A stretch of 64,000 nucleotides of DNA from Parabacteroides timonensis (GTDB lineage: Bacteria > Bacteroidota > Bacteroidia > Bacteroidales > Tannerellaceae), in assembly GCF_900128505.1 (NCBI RefSeq), contig NZ_LT669941.1:1721760-1785759 (forward strand), given 5' to 3'. Each line of letters starts with the position of its first letter. Within the stretch, counting starts at the first letter, position 1. Of this stretch, positions 8,840 through 18,529 are shown one piece after another. The notes under the pieces are model-generated. The model had not been told where the DNA came from and searched no databases. It worked only from the letters and a program-made list of their open reading frames with translations. Position numbers and translations under genes: made by a program.

Positions 8840-9859
8840 TTAAATAACCACCCGTGAGAACGGAACAGCGTCCATCGGACAAAAATCCTTATCGAGGAAT
8901 TTATAATAACCAGTGATGGCAACCATCGCCGCGTTGTCTGTTGTAAACGCGAACTTCGGGATATGCACTTTCCAGCCATACCGCTTCGCATGGTCGAGGA
9001 AGGCATCGCGCAAACCGGAGTTTGCCGAAACACCGCCGGCCACCGCCACCTCTTTTATATTCAGGTCTTTCGCTGCCTTGCGCAACTTATCCATCAGGAT
9101 ATCGATCACTGTCGACTGAAGGGAGGCACAAAGGTCACGTTTATTATTTTCGATGAAGTCCGGATCTTCCTGTAGTTTATCCCTCAAGGTGTAGAGGAAA
9201 GAAGTCTTCAGTCCGCTGAAGCTATAATCGTACCCCGGAATATGCGGTTTGCTGAAAGTAAAGGCTTTCGGATTTCCTTCGTTGGCCAAGCGGTTCACCA
9301 CCGGACCACCCGGATAACCCAGTCCCATCACCTTCGCACATTTGTCGAAGGCTTCGCCCGCTGCGTCGTCTATCGTCTGCCCTATCACCTCCATGTCGTT
9401 ATAAGCATTTACTTTGATGATCTGCGAGTTACCGCCCGATACCAGCAAACACAGGAACGGGAACGAGGGAGCATGATCGTCTTCCGGCGTTTCCTTGATA
9501 AAGTGAGCCAGTACATGCGCCTGCAAATGGTTGATCTCGATCATCGGGATGTCCAAAGATGCGGCAAACCCTTTGGCAAAGGAGGTACCGACCAGCAGGG
9601 ATCCCATCAACCCCGGCCCGCGTGTGAACGCAACGGCGCTCAGTTCCGACTTATCGATACCTGCACGCTTGATAGCCTCTGCGACCACCGGGATGATATT
9701 CTGCTGGTGTGCGCGTGAAGCCAGCTCGGGAACCACGCCACCATATGCTTCGTGAACCGCCTGACTGGCTATCACATTCGACAGCATCACGCCGTCGCGT
9801 ATTACGGAAGAGGAAGTATCATCACAGGATGATTCTATCCCCAATATTGTTACACTCAT
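8840..9859 (-). CDS. tsaD: tRNA N6-adenosine threonylcarbamoyltransferase
   Basis: A 339-residue Kae1/TsaD protein of normal length. The start ILGIESSCDDTSSSVI, the metal-binding HAHQQ-like segment (SRAHQQNIIP), NHLQAHVLAHF and LVSGGNSQI are all present. TsaD transfers threonylcarbamoyl from TC-AMP to A37 of tRNAs reading ANN codons, together with TsaB and TsaE, in the cytoplasm. A TAAATTTG -7 element (9882-9889) precedes the start by about 23 bases. The gene is divergent from the TamB homologue and followed by a structured repeat element and pncC. Confidence 0.97.
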   Translation of the reverse strand: MSVTILGIESSCDDTSSSVIRDGVMLSNVIASQAVHEAYGGVVPELASRAHQQNIIPVVAEAIKRAGIDKSELSAVAFTRGPGLMGSLLVGTSFAKGFAASLDIPMIEINHLQAHVLAHFIKETPEDDHAPSFPFLCLLVSGGNSQIIKVNAYNDMEVIGQTIDDAAGEAFDKCAKVMGLGYPGGPVVNRLANEGNPKAFTFSKPHIPGYDYSFSGLKTSFLYTLRDKLQEDPDFIENNKRDLCASLQSTVIDILMDKLRKAAKDLNIKEVAVAGGVSANSGLRDAFLDHAKRYGWKVHIPKFAFTTDNAAMVAITGYYKFLDKDFCPMDAVPFSRVVI

Positions 9860-9881
9860 ACTCTTCTCTCGTTTTTTTGTG

Positions 9882-9889
9882 CAAATTTA
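9882..9889 (-). promoter_or_regulatory. -7 element (TAAATTTG) of tsaD
   Basis: An exact TAnnTTTG match 23 bases before the tsaD ATG, in the tsaD/tamB divergent region. Confidence 0.5.
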
Positions 9890-9913
9890 ATGAATTCTAT
9901 CGCGATATTGTTG

Positions 9914-9921
9914 TAGATTTG
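9914..9921 (+). promoter_or_regulatory. -7 element (TAGATTTG) of the TamB homologue
   Basis: An exact TAnnTTTG match in the short divergent region. If used, transcription starts near 9926, which rules out ATG starts antisense to tsaD and implies a non-ATG start for the TamB homologue. Confidence 0.4.
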
Positions 9922-12900
9922 TGCTTAAAATATAGTAAAGATATCAGAGGACTCAAATACATAATCATTACCCTACTTACTCTGCTCTGGATATTCTATG
10001 CAATGCCCTTCATATTGTTGAAGATACCGTACGTTCAACGCCAGGTTTCCGACATTGCATCGACCGAATTATCCAGTCACCTTGGTGTGCCTGTTAAGAT
10101 AGGAAATGTCAGTATCGAGTGGTTCAACCGGGTGGTTCTCGACAACTTATACCTCGAAGACCAGGATGGAAAAACATTATTCGAAGCGAACCATGTGGCG
10201 GCAGGCTTCGAAGCCCTTCCCTTGCTGAAAGGCAAATTCGTATTCTCGACCGTGCGTCTGTTCGGTTTCTCGGTCAATCTGAAAAAGAAGACGCCCGAGA
10301 GTCCGCTGAACCTTCAGTTCGTCCTGGATGCTTTCGCCAGCAGGGATACTTTGAAGAAGAACCCGAATATCGACTTGCGTTTCAACTCGATCCTGATTCG
10401 GCGTGGGAATTTCCGTTTTGACGTGGAAAGTGCCGACTCTACCCCCGGCAAGTTTAATGCCAAACATGTAGACATCAAGAACCTGAGTGCGAAAATATCC
10501 CTGAAAGCCTTCAACAAGGACAGCCTGAACGCCAACATCAAAAAGATGAGTTTCAACGAGGCTTCCGGTTTTGAGCTAGACAAACTTTCGATGAATATCA
10601 TCAGCAACCGCGACAGTGCTTTCATCAACAACTTCGAAATAAAATTACCGCAAACGGATTTGAAAATCAGCCGGGCACAAATCGGTATGCACGAAATTGA
10701 GAATGTCACCCAGTTGTTGAACCAGGCTCCGCTGGAACTAAACATTTCTCCTTCACAGATATGCCTGAAGGATTTGTCGCCTTTCGTCCCTGCCTTCCAG
10801 AATTTTACGGAAACGATCGAACTTTCGGCCGAAGCATCCGGATACATCAACAATATCGACCTGAAACGGTTGACATTACGGTACAGCGACAAAATGCTTT
10901 TCGTCGGAAAAATGGAACTGAAAGGTATCTCCCACCCCGAAGAGGCTTACATCTTCGGACAGGTTAACAAGATGTATATCACGACCGACGGTATAGCCGG
11001 GCTGGTGAATAACTTCAATAAAAAGCCGGTCATACTGCCTGATCCGATCGTCAAACTCGGAACGGTAAACTTTACCGGTGAGATCTCCGGCTTCTTCGAT
11101 AACCTGGTTGCTTTCGGAAAGTTCTCGTCGGCCATCGGTTCGGTGCAAACGGATATGATATTCGGTAGCGACAAGGAAAACGGTATCACGGCTTACCTGA
11201 AAGGACATGTTTCGACCCCCGGACTGCAACTGAATGAATTATTTGGCGAAGGCAACCCGTACGGAAAAACAAAGCTCAGTATCTCGCTCGATGCCAAACG
11301 GCATGAACACAGCGGTTTCTTCGGGAATATCAAGGCAAATATCGACGAAGTTGAATATAGGAAGTATACTTATACGGACATCCAGCTTTCCGGTAACTTC
11401 AAAAAGAACAGCTTCGACGGAATGGTTCAGGTGAACGACCCGAACGGCAAACTCTATGCCGAAGGAATGTTCAGGCACGAAGGACAAAACTCGATGTTCA
11501 ATTTCACGGCCAACCTCCAGCATTTCCGCCCGGACAGCCTGAACCTGATCGACAAATACGAATCGCCTGACATCTCTTTATCGCTGAACGCCGACTTTAC
11601 CGGTAACAACATCGACAACCTGGAAGGTAACATTTCGATAGACAGCCTCTCGTTTAAAACCGCTCCGAGCAGCTTCTTCCTGAAAAAGCTGCTGGTGACT
11701 GCCTCCGGACATTCGCTGGACCGCCACCTGACCATCTCTTCGGATATCCTGAACGGGGAAATAACCGGCGCCTATTCGTTCAAAACAATCGTGCCGAGCT
11801 TTATGAATACTTTCAAAGGGTATATACCGGCACTGATCAACGTTACCCAGAAAAAGCAGAAAGTGGAAGAAAACAATTTCTCCCTGTTGCTTACTGTCGA
11901 GAACACCGACAGTATCTCGCAGACGCTTAAGTTGCCTTTCACAATGGTCAGCCAGGGACGAATCACCGGACATTATAACAACTTGTACAACAAATTCCGT
12001 TTCGAAGCTTTCCTGCCCAAGTTCAAACTGGGCAATTCGATGTTCGAATCCGGCTACCTGACCTGCGACAATCCCACAGAAAATATAAGCCTGCAACTCA
12101 AAGCGATCAATTATAACCAGAAGGGGACCCGCAACTATCTCGACCTGAAAGCCGACGCAAAAGATAACCGGATCAATACCCTGATCGGCTGGGCCAACAA
12201 CAAAGAAAAAGAATTCAGGGCCGAACTATCCGCTTCCACCCTCTTCACGGAAGAAGAGCATGAAAAGGGACCTGCCACCTTAAGGACGAATATATCCCTG
12301 AACGAGAGCCCGTTGGTCCTCAACGATTCGATCTGGAAGATCAACCCTTCGGAAATAACCATCGCCGATGGCAGGATAGATATCGACAACTTCAAGGTAT
12401 CGAACGAGCAACAATACCTGCGACTGGACGGAAGCATTTCCAAAAACCCGACAGACACCTTGCTGATGGACTTGAAAGAGGTTGAACTCAGCTATATTTT
12501 CGACATACTGAATATCCCCGTCCTGCAATTCGCCGGAAAAGCCACAGGTACGTTTAATATATGCGACCTGTACGGTAGCCGTATGTTGAACACCGACCTG
12601 GAAATAAAAGACTTCTCCTTCAACCAGGTAGGACTCGGCCGCCTGAACCTGTTCAGCGAATGGGATGACGAACAACAGGGTATCCTGATGCTCGGCAGCA
12701 TCTATAAGAACGATACAACGTGGACCGACGTGAGCGGGTATATATTCCCGGTCGGAAAAAATGCCGGCCTATCCTTGTTCTTCGACGCGAACGACCTCAA
12801 CATCGCTTTCCTCCATCCTTTTGTCGACAAAGTAGCCAAGAACATTCAGGGACGCGGGTTCGGAAGTGTCCACCTGCATGGCCCCTTCAAAGCGCTTACA

Positions 12901-14466
12901 GTCGAGGGAGACGCTTATGTGGAAGACGGTGGCCTGGGAATAGAATACACCAATACGTACTATACATTCTCCGACTCTATCCATATGGATGCAGGCTCCA
13001 TCAATATGCGGGATCTGAAAGTGAACGATAAGTTCGGTAATCCGGGTATCGTCAATATGCATGTCTACCATGACCATTTCAAGGATGTCAGCTTCGACGT
13101 GAATGTCAAGACAAACAACATGCTGGTGTTCAACGCTACCCGTAAACTCAATCCGCTGATCTATGGAACAGTGTTCGGTAGCGGAACCGCTTCTATCAAA
13201 GGAAACGACAAATTGATCAACTTCGATATCAATATGCGTAACGATCCTAAAACGGCTGTTACGCTCGACTTCATGAACAATACATCGGCAGCCGATTACG
13301 ACTTCATCACCTTTGTCGACAAAAAGAAATTACAGGAGTCGGTAGCAAACAGCACACTCCCGCACGACTCGCTGAGGATCGCCTCAAACATCGAAGATGA
13401 AGGTGCCGAACTACGTATGAACTTCCTGCTCGACATAAACCCTGAGGCTGATATCGAACTGATCATGGACCCGATAGCCGGCGATAAGATCACCGGTAAT
13501 TGCAGCGGAAGTATGCAGATAGAATACGGAACAAAGACCGACCTGCGTATGTATGGCAATATGGGTATCGTCAGCGGTAACTATAACTTTAGCCTGCAAC
13601 AGATCATACACAAAGACTTTAAGATACGCGAAGGCAGTTCGATCGACTTCCGCGGTGATCCTTTCGATGCCACGATGCACGTTAATGCCATCTATAACCT
13701 GACTGCCAACCTGCGTGACCTGGATGAAGGTCTTGCCCAGCAAAGTGCGCGAACCAATGTCCCGGTAAACTGCGTGCTTAACCTCGATGGTATGTTACGT
13801 AACCCGGGTATCTCGTTTGACCTGGAACTGCCCGGCTCCAACGAAGAGATAGAACGGCAAATGAAATCGCTGATCGACACCGAAGATATGATGACACGCC
13901 AGATCATCTACCTACTTGTTCTGAATAAGTTTAATACTCCCGAATATAGCCAGAACGCCTATCGTTCAAATGATTTCAGTGCCGTGGCTTCTTCTGCGAT
14001 ATCTTCCCAGATATCCAGTATACTGAATAGCCTGACCGACAAAGTACAAATCGGTACTAATATCCGTACGAGTGAAGATGGCATACAAGATACTGAAGTT
14101 GAAATGTTGCTGTCCAGCCAGCTATTGGATAATCGTCTACTGCTTAACGGTAGCTTCGGTTATAAAAACAGAACTACCGAAAGCACGCAAAAGAACGACT
14201 TCATCGGAGAATTCGACCTGGAATATAAACTGACTAAGAATGGGGAAATCCGCTTGAAGGCTTATAATCATTCGAATGATATGTACCGGTATCTGAAACA
14301 GTCGCTGACTACTCAGGGCGTAGGTATCATGTTTAAGAAAGATTTCACACACCTGTCTGAATTCTTCCGTAGAAGGAAAATACTTCCACTAACCCCGCTC
14401 GCTCCCGCCAATACGGATACAATCCCTCCGATGCGGATGGATACTACTACGACAGCAACTCCTTAA
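9919..14466 (+). CDS. tamB: TamB-like translocation/assembly module protein (AsmA/DUF490 superfamily)
   Basis: A very large protein of about 1515 residues with an N-terminal membrane anchor (YIIITLLTLLWIFYAMPFILL). It has a long periplasmic region of repeating beta-strands typical of AsmA/TamB bridge proteins, and a C-terminal DUF490 domain (about the last 400 residues; LRDLDEGLAQQSARTNVPVNCVLNLDG, then a segment resembling the TamB C-terminus). Such proteins span the periplasm and aid outer-membrane protein assembly or phospholipid transport. The start is uncertain. In-frame ATGs at 9829 (inside tsaD antisense) and 10003 (inside the anchor) both look wrong, so the TTG at 9919 is used as a compromise. 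The 3' end overlaps the convergent dus gene by 20 bases. Confidence 0.85.
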   Translation: MCLKYSKDIRGLKYIIITLLTLLWIFYAMPFILLKIPYVQRQVSDIASTELSSHLGVPVKIGNVSIEWFNRVVLDNLYLEDQDGKTLFEANHVAAGFEALPLLKGKFVFSTVRLFGFSVNLKKKTPESPLNLQFVLDAFASRDTLKKNPNIDLRFNSILIRRGNFRFDVESADSTPGKFNAKHVDIKNLSAKISLKAFNKDSLNANIKKMSFNEASGFELDKLSMNIISNRDSAFINNFEIKLPQTDLKISRAQIGMHEIENVTQLLNQAPLELNISPSQICLKDLSPFVPAFQNFTETIELSAEASGYINNIDLKRLTLRYSDKMLFVGKMELKGISHPEEAYIFGQVNKMYITTDGIAGLVNNFNKKPVILPDPIVKLGTVNFTGEISGFFDNLVAFGKFSSAIGSVQTDMIFGSDKENGITAYLKGHVSTPGLQLNELFGEGNPYGKTKLSISLDAKRHEHSGFFGNIKANIDEVEYRKYTYTDIQLSGNFKKNSFDGMVQVNDPNGKLYAEGMFRHEGQNSMFNFTANLQHFRPDSLNLIDKYESPDISLSLNADFTGNNIDNLEGNISIDSLSFKTAPSSFFLKKLLVTASGHSLDRHLTISSDILNGEITGAYSFKTIVPSFMNTFKGYIPALINVTQKKQKVEENNFSLLLTVENTDSISQTLKLPFTMVSQGRITGHYNNLYNKFRFEAFLPKFKLGNSMFESGYLTCDNPTENISLQLKAINYNQKGTRNYLDLKADAKDNRINTLIGWANNKEKEFRAELSASTLFTEEEHEKGPATLRTNISLNESPLVLNDSIWKINPSEITIADGRIDIDNFKVSNEQQYLRLDGSISKNPTDTLLMDLKEVELSYIFDILNIPVLQFAGKATGTFNICDLYGSRMLNTDLEIKDFSFNQVGLGRLNLFSEWDDEQQGILMLGSIYKNDTTWTDVSGYIFPVGKNAGLSLFFDANDLNIAFLHPFVDKVAKNIQGRGFGSVHLHGPFKALTVEGDAYVEDGGLGIEYTNTYYTFSDSIHMDAGSINMRDLKVNDKFGNPGIVNMHVYHDHFKDVSFDVNVKTNNMLVFNATRKLNPLIYGTVFGSGTASIKGNDKLINFDINMRNDPKTAVTLDFMNNTSAADYDFITFVDKKKLQESVANSTLPHDSLRIASNIEDEGAELRMNFLLDINPEADIELIMDPIAGDKITGNCSGSMQIEYGTKTDLRMYGNMGIVSGNYNFSLQQIIHKDFKIREGSSIDFRGDPFDATMHVNAIYNLTANLRDLDEGLAQQSARTNVPVNCVLNLDGMLRNPGISFDLELPGSNEEIERQMKSLIDTEDMMTRQIIYLLVLNKFNTPEYSQNAYRSNDFSAVASSAISSQISSILNSLTDKVQIGTNIRTSEDGIQDTEVEMLLSSQLLDNRLLLNGSFGYKNRTTESTQKNDFIGEFDLEYKLTKNGEIRLKAYNHSNDMYRYLKQSLTTQGVGIMFKKDFTHLSEFFRRRKILPLTPLAPANTDTIPPMRMDTTTTATP

Positions 14467-15379
14467 CTGCTGAATAATAAACAGTAAGGTTGCTGCTTTT
14501 GATCACCTTTTTCCGCAAACGCTTTTCGGCATCCGGCAATAGGTAATCCCAAAGTGTCTTTAGTTTTGCCAGTATCTGATGATCTCCCCCTTCCAGGCGC
14601 AAGCTATATTGCTCAGCCAACAGGCGGTGGAAGTCGGCCAACCGGGTCTGTTTTTCTGTGGCCGATAAAGTTTTGCCGTTTGCATATTCCGCGGCCAGCC
14701 AGGGGTGAGATAACAATCCCCGTCCCAGCATGACTCCTTTCAGCGCTGGAAAACGATCGGTTATCGAGTGAATATCTTCCAGACTACCCAGGTCGCCGTT
14801 ATAAAAGAGTGGCAATGTACATGCTTCATAGAAACGGGAAAATCCATCCATATCCACCGTTCCTTTATACTGTTGCAATCCGATTCGGGGATGCAAAGTG
14901 ACATGTGCCAGGGGAAGAGAGTTAATAAAAGGCAAGAGGGCCAGAGACTCATCCGGTTGTTCCCATCCCAAACGGAGTTTCAGGGAAAAGCTTATCTCCG
15001 GAAATTCGCGGATCGTATCCAACAAAGCTACAGCCTCTTCCTTGTATGGTAATATCCCGGCTCCACGATGTAACCGGGCTTGCATAGGAAACGGACAACC
15101 CATATTTATATCTACCTGCCTGTAACCTTTCTCCCGGAAGAATGCAGCAATGCGACGGAACTCATCGGGTGTGGCAGCTATCAGTTGGGGAATGACCGGA
15201 ACATCCTGGTTATGCTCGGGGGCTATGTCACGCAATTCTTTGTTACGGAACCCCTCTTTTTCCAGACGGACAAAAGGGGTGTAATAGTTCTCCACACCGC
15301 CGAAGATACGGCTATGAGCTTCCCGGTACACGGCATCGGTATAGCCTTGCAACGGGGCAAAATGTATTTTATAATCCAT
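14447..15379 (-). CDS. dus: tRNA-dihydrouridine synthase
   Basis: A 310-residue FMN-dependent TIM-barrel enzyme that reduces uridines in tRNA D-loops. Visible landmarks are APLQGYTDAVYR at the N-terminus, INMGCPFPMQARLHRGAG (with the conserved Cys near residue 95), the FSLKLRLGW strand, LHPRIGLQQYKG, and NGDLGSLEDI with GVMLGRGLL for the FMN phosphate. The length and motifs fit the bacterial Dus family, but which subfamily (A, B or C type) is not clear. Its start abuts the lipB stop at 15379 (overlapping codons), so dus is translationally coupled to lipB. Confidence 0.92.
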   Translation of the reverse strand: MDYKIHFAPLQGYTDAVYREAHSRIFGGVENYYTPFVRLEKEGFRNKELRDIAPEHNQDVPVIPQLIAATPDEFRRIAAFFREKGYRQVDINMGCPFPMQARLHRGAGILPYKEEAVALLDTIREFPEISFSLKLRLGWEQPDESLALLPFINSLPLAHVTLHPRIGLQQYKGTVDMDGFSRFYEACTLPLFYNGDLGSLEDIHSITDRFPALKGVMLGRGLLSHPWLAAEYANGKTLSATEKQTRLADFHRLLAEQYSLRLEGGDHQILAKLKTLWDYLLPDAEKRLRKKVIKSSNLTVYYSAVKELLS

Positions 15380-16044
15380 CAGGGGAATAGTTCTGAAAAT
15401 AATGTATGCAGTTGTGCTTTCGCCTTTTCAAAGTCTTGCTTGCCACCCAGCTCCTTCTCCAGAGAGGTAACGCCCTTATCCGTAAAGCCGCAAGGGTTGA
15501 TCAGGGAAAAATAGCTCAGGTCAGTATTGATATTCAGGGCAAAACCGTGCATCGTGACATACCGGCTACTTTTTACTCCGATAGCACATATCTTACGGGC
15601 GTGGCCTTTCACTTCCGGCTCTATCCAGACTCCGGTTGCACCTTCCAACCGCTCTCCTTTGATCCCGTAAAGGGCCAGAAAGCAGATAATGACCTCTTCC
15701 AGGGTATGGATATACTGTTTCAACCCCAACTGCCAGTGTTCCAGATCGAAGACCGGATATCCCGTGATTTGTCCGGGTCCGTGATACGTTATATCGCCAC
15801 CCCGGTTCGTATGAAAGAAGGATACTCCCTGGCGCTGCAACAGCTCCACAGGGATCAATAGGTTTGAGTCTTTCCCGCTCTTCCCGATCGTCAACACCGG
15901 CTGATGTTCACAGAAGAAGAGTTTATTCTCTCCCTGTCCGCCCCAAACCTTGGCATGAAGCAATGCCTCAAACGCTTCCGTCTGAACGGTTAAAGCTTCG
16001 GTGTAATCGATATGTCCGAGGTCGTGATAAGTGAAGCTCTCCAT
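15379..16044 (-). CDS. lipB: Octanoyl-[acyl carrier protein]-protein N-octanoyltransferase
   Basis: A 221-residue LipB enzyme that moves octanoate from ACP to lipoyl domains, the first step of endogenous lipoate synthesis. It has RGGDITYHGPGQITGYPV (about residues 80-97), the lysine-containing RKICAIGVKSSRYVTMHGFALN segment and NPCGFTDKGVTSL with the catalytic Cys. The N-terminal ATG lies 55 bases inside the 3' end of mtgA, in another frame. This long overlap suggests coupled translation of mtgA, lipB and dus. Confidence 0.96.
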   Translation of the reverse strand: MESFTYHDLGHIDYTEALTVQTEAFEALLHAKVWGGQGENKLFFCEHQPVLTIGKSGKDSNLLIPVELLQRQGVSFFHTNRGGDITYHGPGQITGYPVFDLEHWQLGLKQYIHTLEEVIICFLALYGIKGERLEGATGVWIEPEVKGHARKICAIGVKSSRYVTMHGFALNINTDLSYFSLINPCGFTDKGVTSLEKELGGKQDFEKAKAQLHTLFSELFP

Positions 16045-16784
16045 TTCTTTCTCTTTTTAATTTTACCGTTTTTGTTTTCGATCTCTCCCGCTCCGTAGCC
16101 CATCTGGATCTTTATCAGTTTTCCCATCAGGGAAAGGATCTGTCCCTGCCGCTTCAACAGGTAGGGAGAAGGCTTGCCTGAATTAAATTTCCGCGGATTG
16201 GGTAGTGAAGCGGCGATCAGCGCTGCTTCACCAGCACTCAGCTTCGAAGCCGGTTTCTTGAAATGAGCCTTTGCCACCGCCTCGGCCCCGTAGATACCAT
16301 CCCCCATCTCTATGGAATTGAGATAGACTTCCATGATACGTTCTTTCCTCCATATCCACTCGATCAATAACGTGAAATAGGCCTCGATCCCCTTACGGAT
16401 ATAGCTTTTGGTCGGAAGAAGGAAAACGTTTTTGGCTGTCTGCTGCGAGATCGTGCTGGCACCACGTACGCGTTTTCCTTTCTCCGCCTCATCGCGGGCT
16501 TTCTGGATCTGTTCGATATCAAAACCGTTATGATCCAGAAAGAGGTTATCTTCCGAGGCAACTACTGCCTGAACCAACGGCTGGGCGATCTGTGATAACG
16601 GGACCCAGGTATGATCCAGTTTCCAGGGTTTGCCTTCCTTATACTGATCATACAGACGTGTCAGCATCAAAGGGGTATAGTAGACGGGAATGAATTTATA
16701 AGCCACCACCGCCAATATGCTTGATATAAACAGGAATATGAGAATATTCCTGCACCAAATTAAAATCCGCTTTATAAAAGGCAT
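15990..16784 (-). CDS. mtgA: Monofunctional biosynthetic peptidoglycan transglycosylase
   Basis: A 264-residue GT51 glycosyltransferase with one N-terminal membrane helix (about residues 12-33). The catalytic segment VVASEDNLFLDHNGFD holds the first glutamate. GASTISQQTAKNVFL and RKERIMEVYLNSIEMG (second glutamate) follow, with the AHFKKPASKLSAGEAALIAASLPNP tail. It polymerises lipid II into glycan strands at the outer face of the inner membrane. The C-terminus has a basic extension (KNGKIKKRKKWR) that overlaps lipB by 55 bases. A TAAGTTTG element at 16811-16818 provides a local promoter. Confidence 0.95.
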   Translation of the reverse strand: MPFIKRILIWCRNILIFLFISSILAVVAYKFIPVYYTPLMLTRLYDQYKEGKPWKLDHTWVPLSQIAQPLVQAVVASEDNLFLDHNGFDIEQIQKARDEAEKGKRVRGASTISQQTAKNVFLLPTKSYIRKGIEAYFTLLIEWIWRKERIMEVYLNSIEMGDGIYGAEAVAKAHFKKPASKLSAGEAALIAASLPNPRKFNSGKPSPYLLKRQGQILSLMGKLIKIQMGYGAGEIENKNGKIKKRKKWRASLITTSDISITPKL

Positions 16785-16810
16785 ATTATATAGTCTCTAT
16801 TAAACGGTGG

Positions 16811-16818
16811 CAAACTTA
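16811..16818 (-). promoter_or_regulatory. -7 element (TAAGTTTG) of mtgA-lipB-dus
   Basis: An exact TAnnTTTG match 27 bases before the mtgA start, between the xylose symporter stop and mtgA. Confidence 0.45.
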
Positions 16819-16840
16819 CAAAAAAAGCGCTAGAATAGCA

Positions 16841-18388
16841 TTATCTTTTCCAGTATTGCTCCATTTGTTCCAGTGTCTTCCCCTTTGTTTCGGGCACGAA
16901 CTTCCAGATGAAAGCGGCAGCCAGGATACCCATCAGACCGTATATCCAGTAGGCCATACCGTGGTTGAATGTTTCGGTCAGGTACTGGTTTTTGTCGAGC
17001 ATCGGGAAAGTCCAAGATACGAGGAAGTTGGCTATCCACTGTCCGGCTACGGCAATACTCATGACGGTAGAACGGATAGAGTTCGGGAAGATCTCCGCCA
17101 GCAAAACCCAACAAACAGGTCCCCACGACATGGCAAACCCAGCTGTATAAACCAGCATGCAGACCAGCGAACCGACGCCCACCGAGTGCGTATAGAAGGT
17201 AGTCCCCAGTATTATCATGGAAACAGCCATAATCAAAGCACCGATAATCATCAACGGACGGCGGCCGAACTTATCGACGGTAAAGATTGCCAATACGGTA
17301 AACGACAGATTTACTGCCCCTACAACGATCTGTTGCAGCAATGCGGCATCGGTAGCAGCTCCCATCGTCTTAAATATCTCCGGTGCGTAATAGAGTACCA
17401 CGTTGATACCAACGAACTGTTGGAAGCCGGACAACAGGATACCTACCATAATGATAAGTACGCCATACGAACGGATCGGGAACACCAATGATACAAAGAA
17501 ACTGCCGATCAAAGCAATCTCCAACGCACTTGTATTACCAGCCAGTTCCAATGCCCCGTAAGCCAACAGGAACAAAACCAGCCACGCTCCCATAAAACGG
17601 AAGTACGGACGCATGGAAGGAGCCTTTTCTTTGAAACTTTCCTTTATATCAACCAGCTCTTTCGCCGCTTCGTCTTTCCCCATCAGACGGTCGAGGATTG
17701 TCAATGCTTTCTCCGTCTTTCCACGCATCACCAGGTAACGGGGCGTTTCGGGCACGAACATCAACAAGGTAAAAAAGAATACCGCCGGAATAATTTCGGA
17801 AGCAAACATCCATCGCCAACCCACGGTATGCAGCCATGTGGCATCCCCTTGCAAGGCGATCGTGTAATTCACAAAATAAACGACCAGCATACCGAAGATG
17901 ATAGCAAACTGGTTCCACGAAACCAGGTTACCGCGACGGTCAGCCGGAGCAACCTCAGCGATATACATCGGTGATACCATCGAAGCCAGACCGACCCCTA
18001 TTCCACCCAGGATACGGTAAGCTACAAACAAATACATATAAGTATGATCCCCGCTTCCGGGCAATCCCAATCCGAATTCGGGCCATGCCGAGCCGATCGC
18101 CGAGAGCAGGAAAAGAATAGACGCCACAATCAATGTCGGCTTACGACCGTACCGCTGGCTGACCCAGCCGGCAAAAGAGGCTCCCAGGATACAACCGATC
18201 AGCGCACTGCTGACCACAAATCCTTCCAGCGAATTCGCCTGATCGAGAGGTAATCCGTAAGGTTCAATAAAGAATTTTCTTAGTGATTCTACTGTTCCGG
18301 AAATGACAGCCGTATCATATCCGAATAATAACCCTCCAAGGGTAGCAACGAGGGTAAGGCCAAAAATGTAACTATTGTTGTTTTTCAT
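16841..18388 (-). CDS. xylE: Sugar porter family MFS transporter, probable D-xylose:H+ symporter
   Basis: A 515-residue, twelve-helix major facilitator of the sugar porter subfamily. It shows the GGLLFGYDTAVISG start, GWVSQRYGRKPTL (loop 2-3 signature), RILGGIGVGLASMVSPMYIAEVAPADRRG, PETPRYL at the end of the first half, FQQFVGINVVLYYAPEIF, and a C-terminal PETKGKTLEQME. These motifs match XylE and GLUT-type proteins. Location directly after xylA and xylB makes xylose the likely substrate. The in-frame ATG at 18466 would add 26 unrelated residues and sit inside an intercistronic hairpin, so 18388 is preferred. Confidence 0.93.
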   Translation of the reverse strand: MKNNNSYIFGLTLVATLGGLLFGYDTAVISGTVESLRKFFIEPYGLPLDQANSLEGFVVSSALIGCILGASFAGWVSQRYGRKPTLIVASILFLLSAIGSAWPEFGLGLPGSGDHTYMYLFVAYRILGGIGVGLASMVSPMYIAEVAPADRRGNLVSWNQFAIIFGMLVVYFVNYTIALQGDATWLHTVGWRWMFASEIIPAVFFFTLLMFVPETPRYLVMRGKTEKALTILDRLMGKDEAAKELVDIKESFKEKAPSMRPYFRFMGAWLVLFLLAYGALELAGNTSALEIALIGSFFVSLVFPIRSYGVLIIMVGILLSGFQQFVGINVVLYYAPEIFKTMGAATDAALLQQIVVGAVNLSFTVLAIFTVDKFGRRPLMIIGALIMAVSMIILGTTFYTHSVGVGSLVCMLVYTAGFAMSWGPVCWVLLAEIFPNSIRSTVMSIAVAGQWIANFLVSWTFPMLDKNQYLTETFNHGMAYWIYGLMGILAAAFIWKFVPETKGKTLEQMEQYWKR

Positions 18389-18428
18389 ATCTATCAGACT
18401 AAGAAACAAAAAGTAACTTCTCCACTCC

Positions 18429-18496
18429 GGAGAAAGGTTCGGAGGTGTGCTATCATTTGGAAACACGTAATTATCACACGCCTCCTGCCTTTCTCC
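18429..18496 (-). promoter_or_regulatory. Intercistronic stem-loop between xylA and the xylose symporter gene
   Basis: GGAGAAAGGTTCGGAGGTGTG (18429-18449) pairs imperfectly over about 20 bases with 18475-18496. The loop is about 25 bases and no T-run follows, so it is more likely an mRNA processing or stability element, or a partial attenuator, than a full terminator. It would let xylAB and the transporter be expressed at different levels. Confidence 0.45.
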
Positions 18497-18529
18497 AAGA
18501 GAAGAGAAAGCTACTCTTTGTAACTAATT

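Noticed and set aside
8388..8882. An N-terminal extension of pncC through the structured repeat
   Set aside because: The extension is GC-rich, repetitive and matches no CinA N-terminal domain. The family core starts at 8387.
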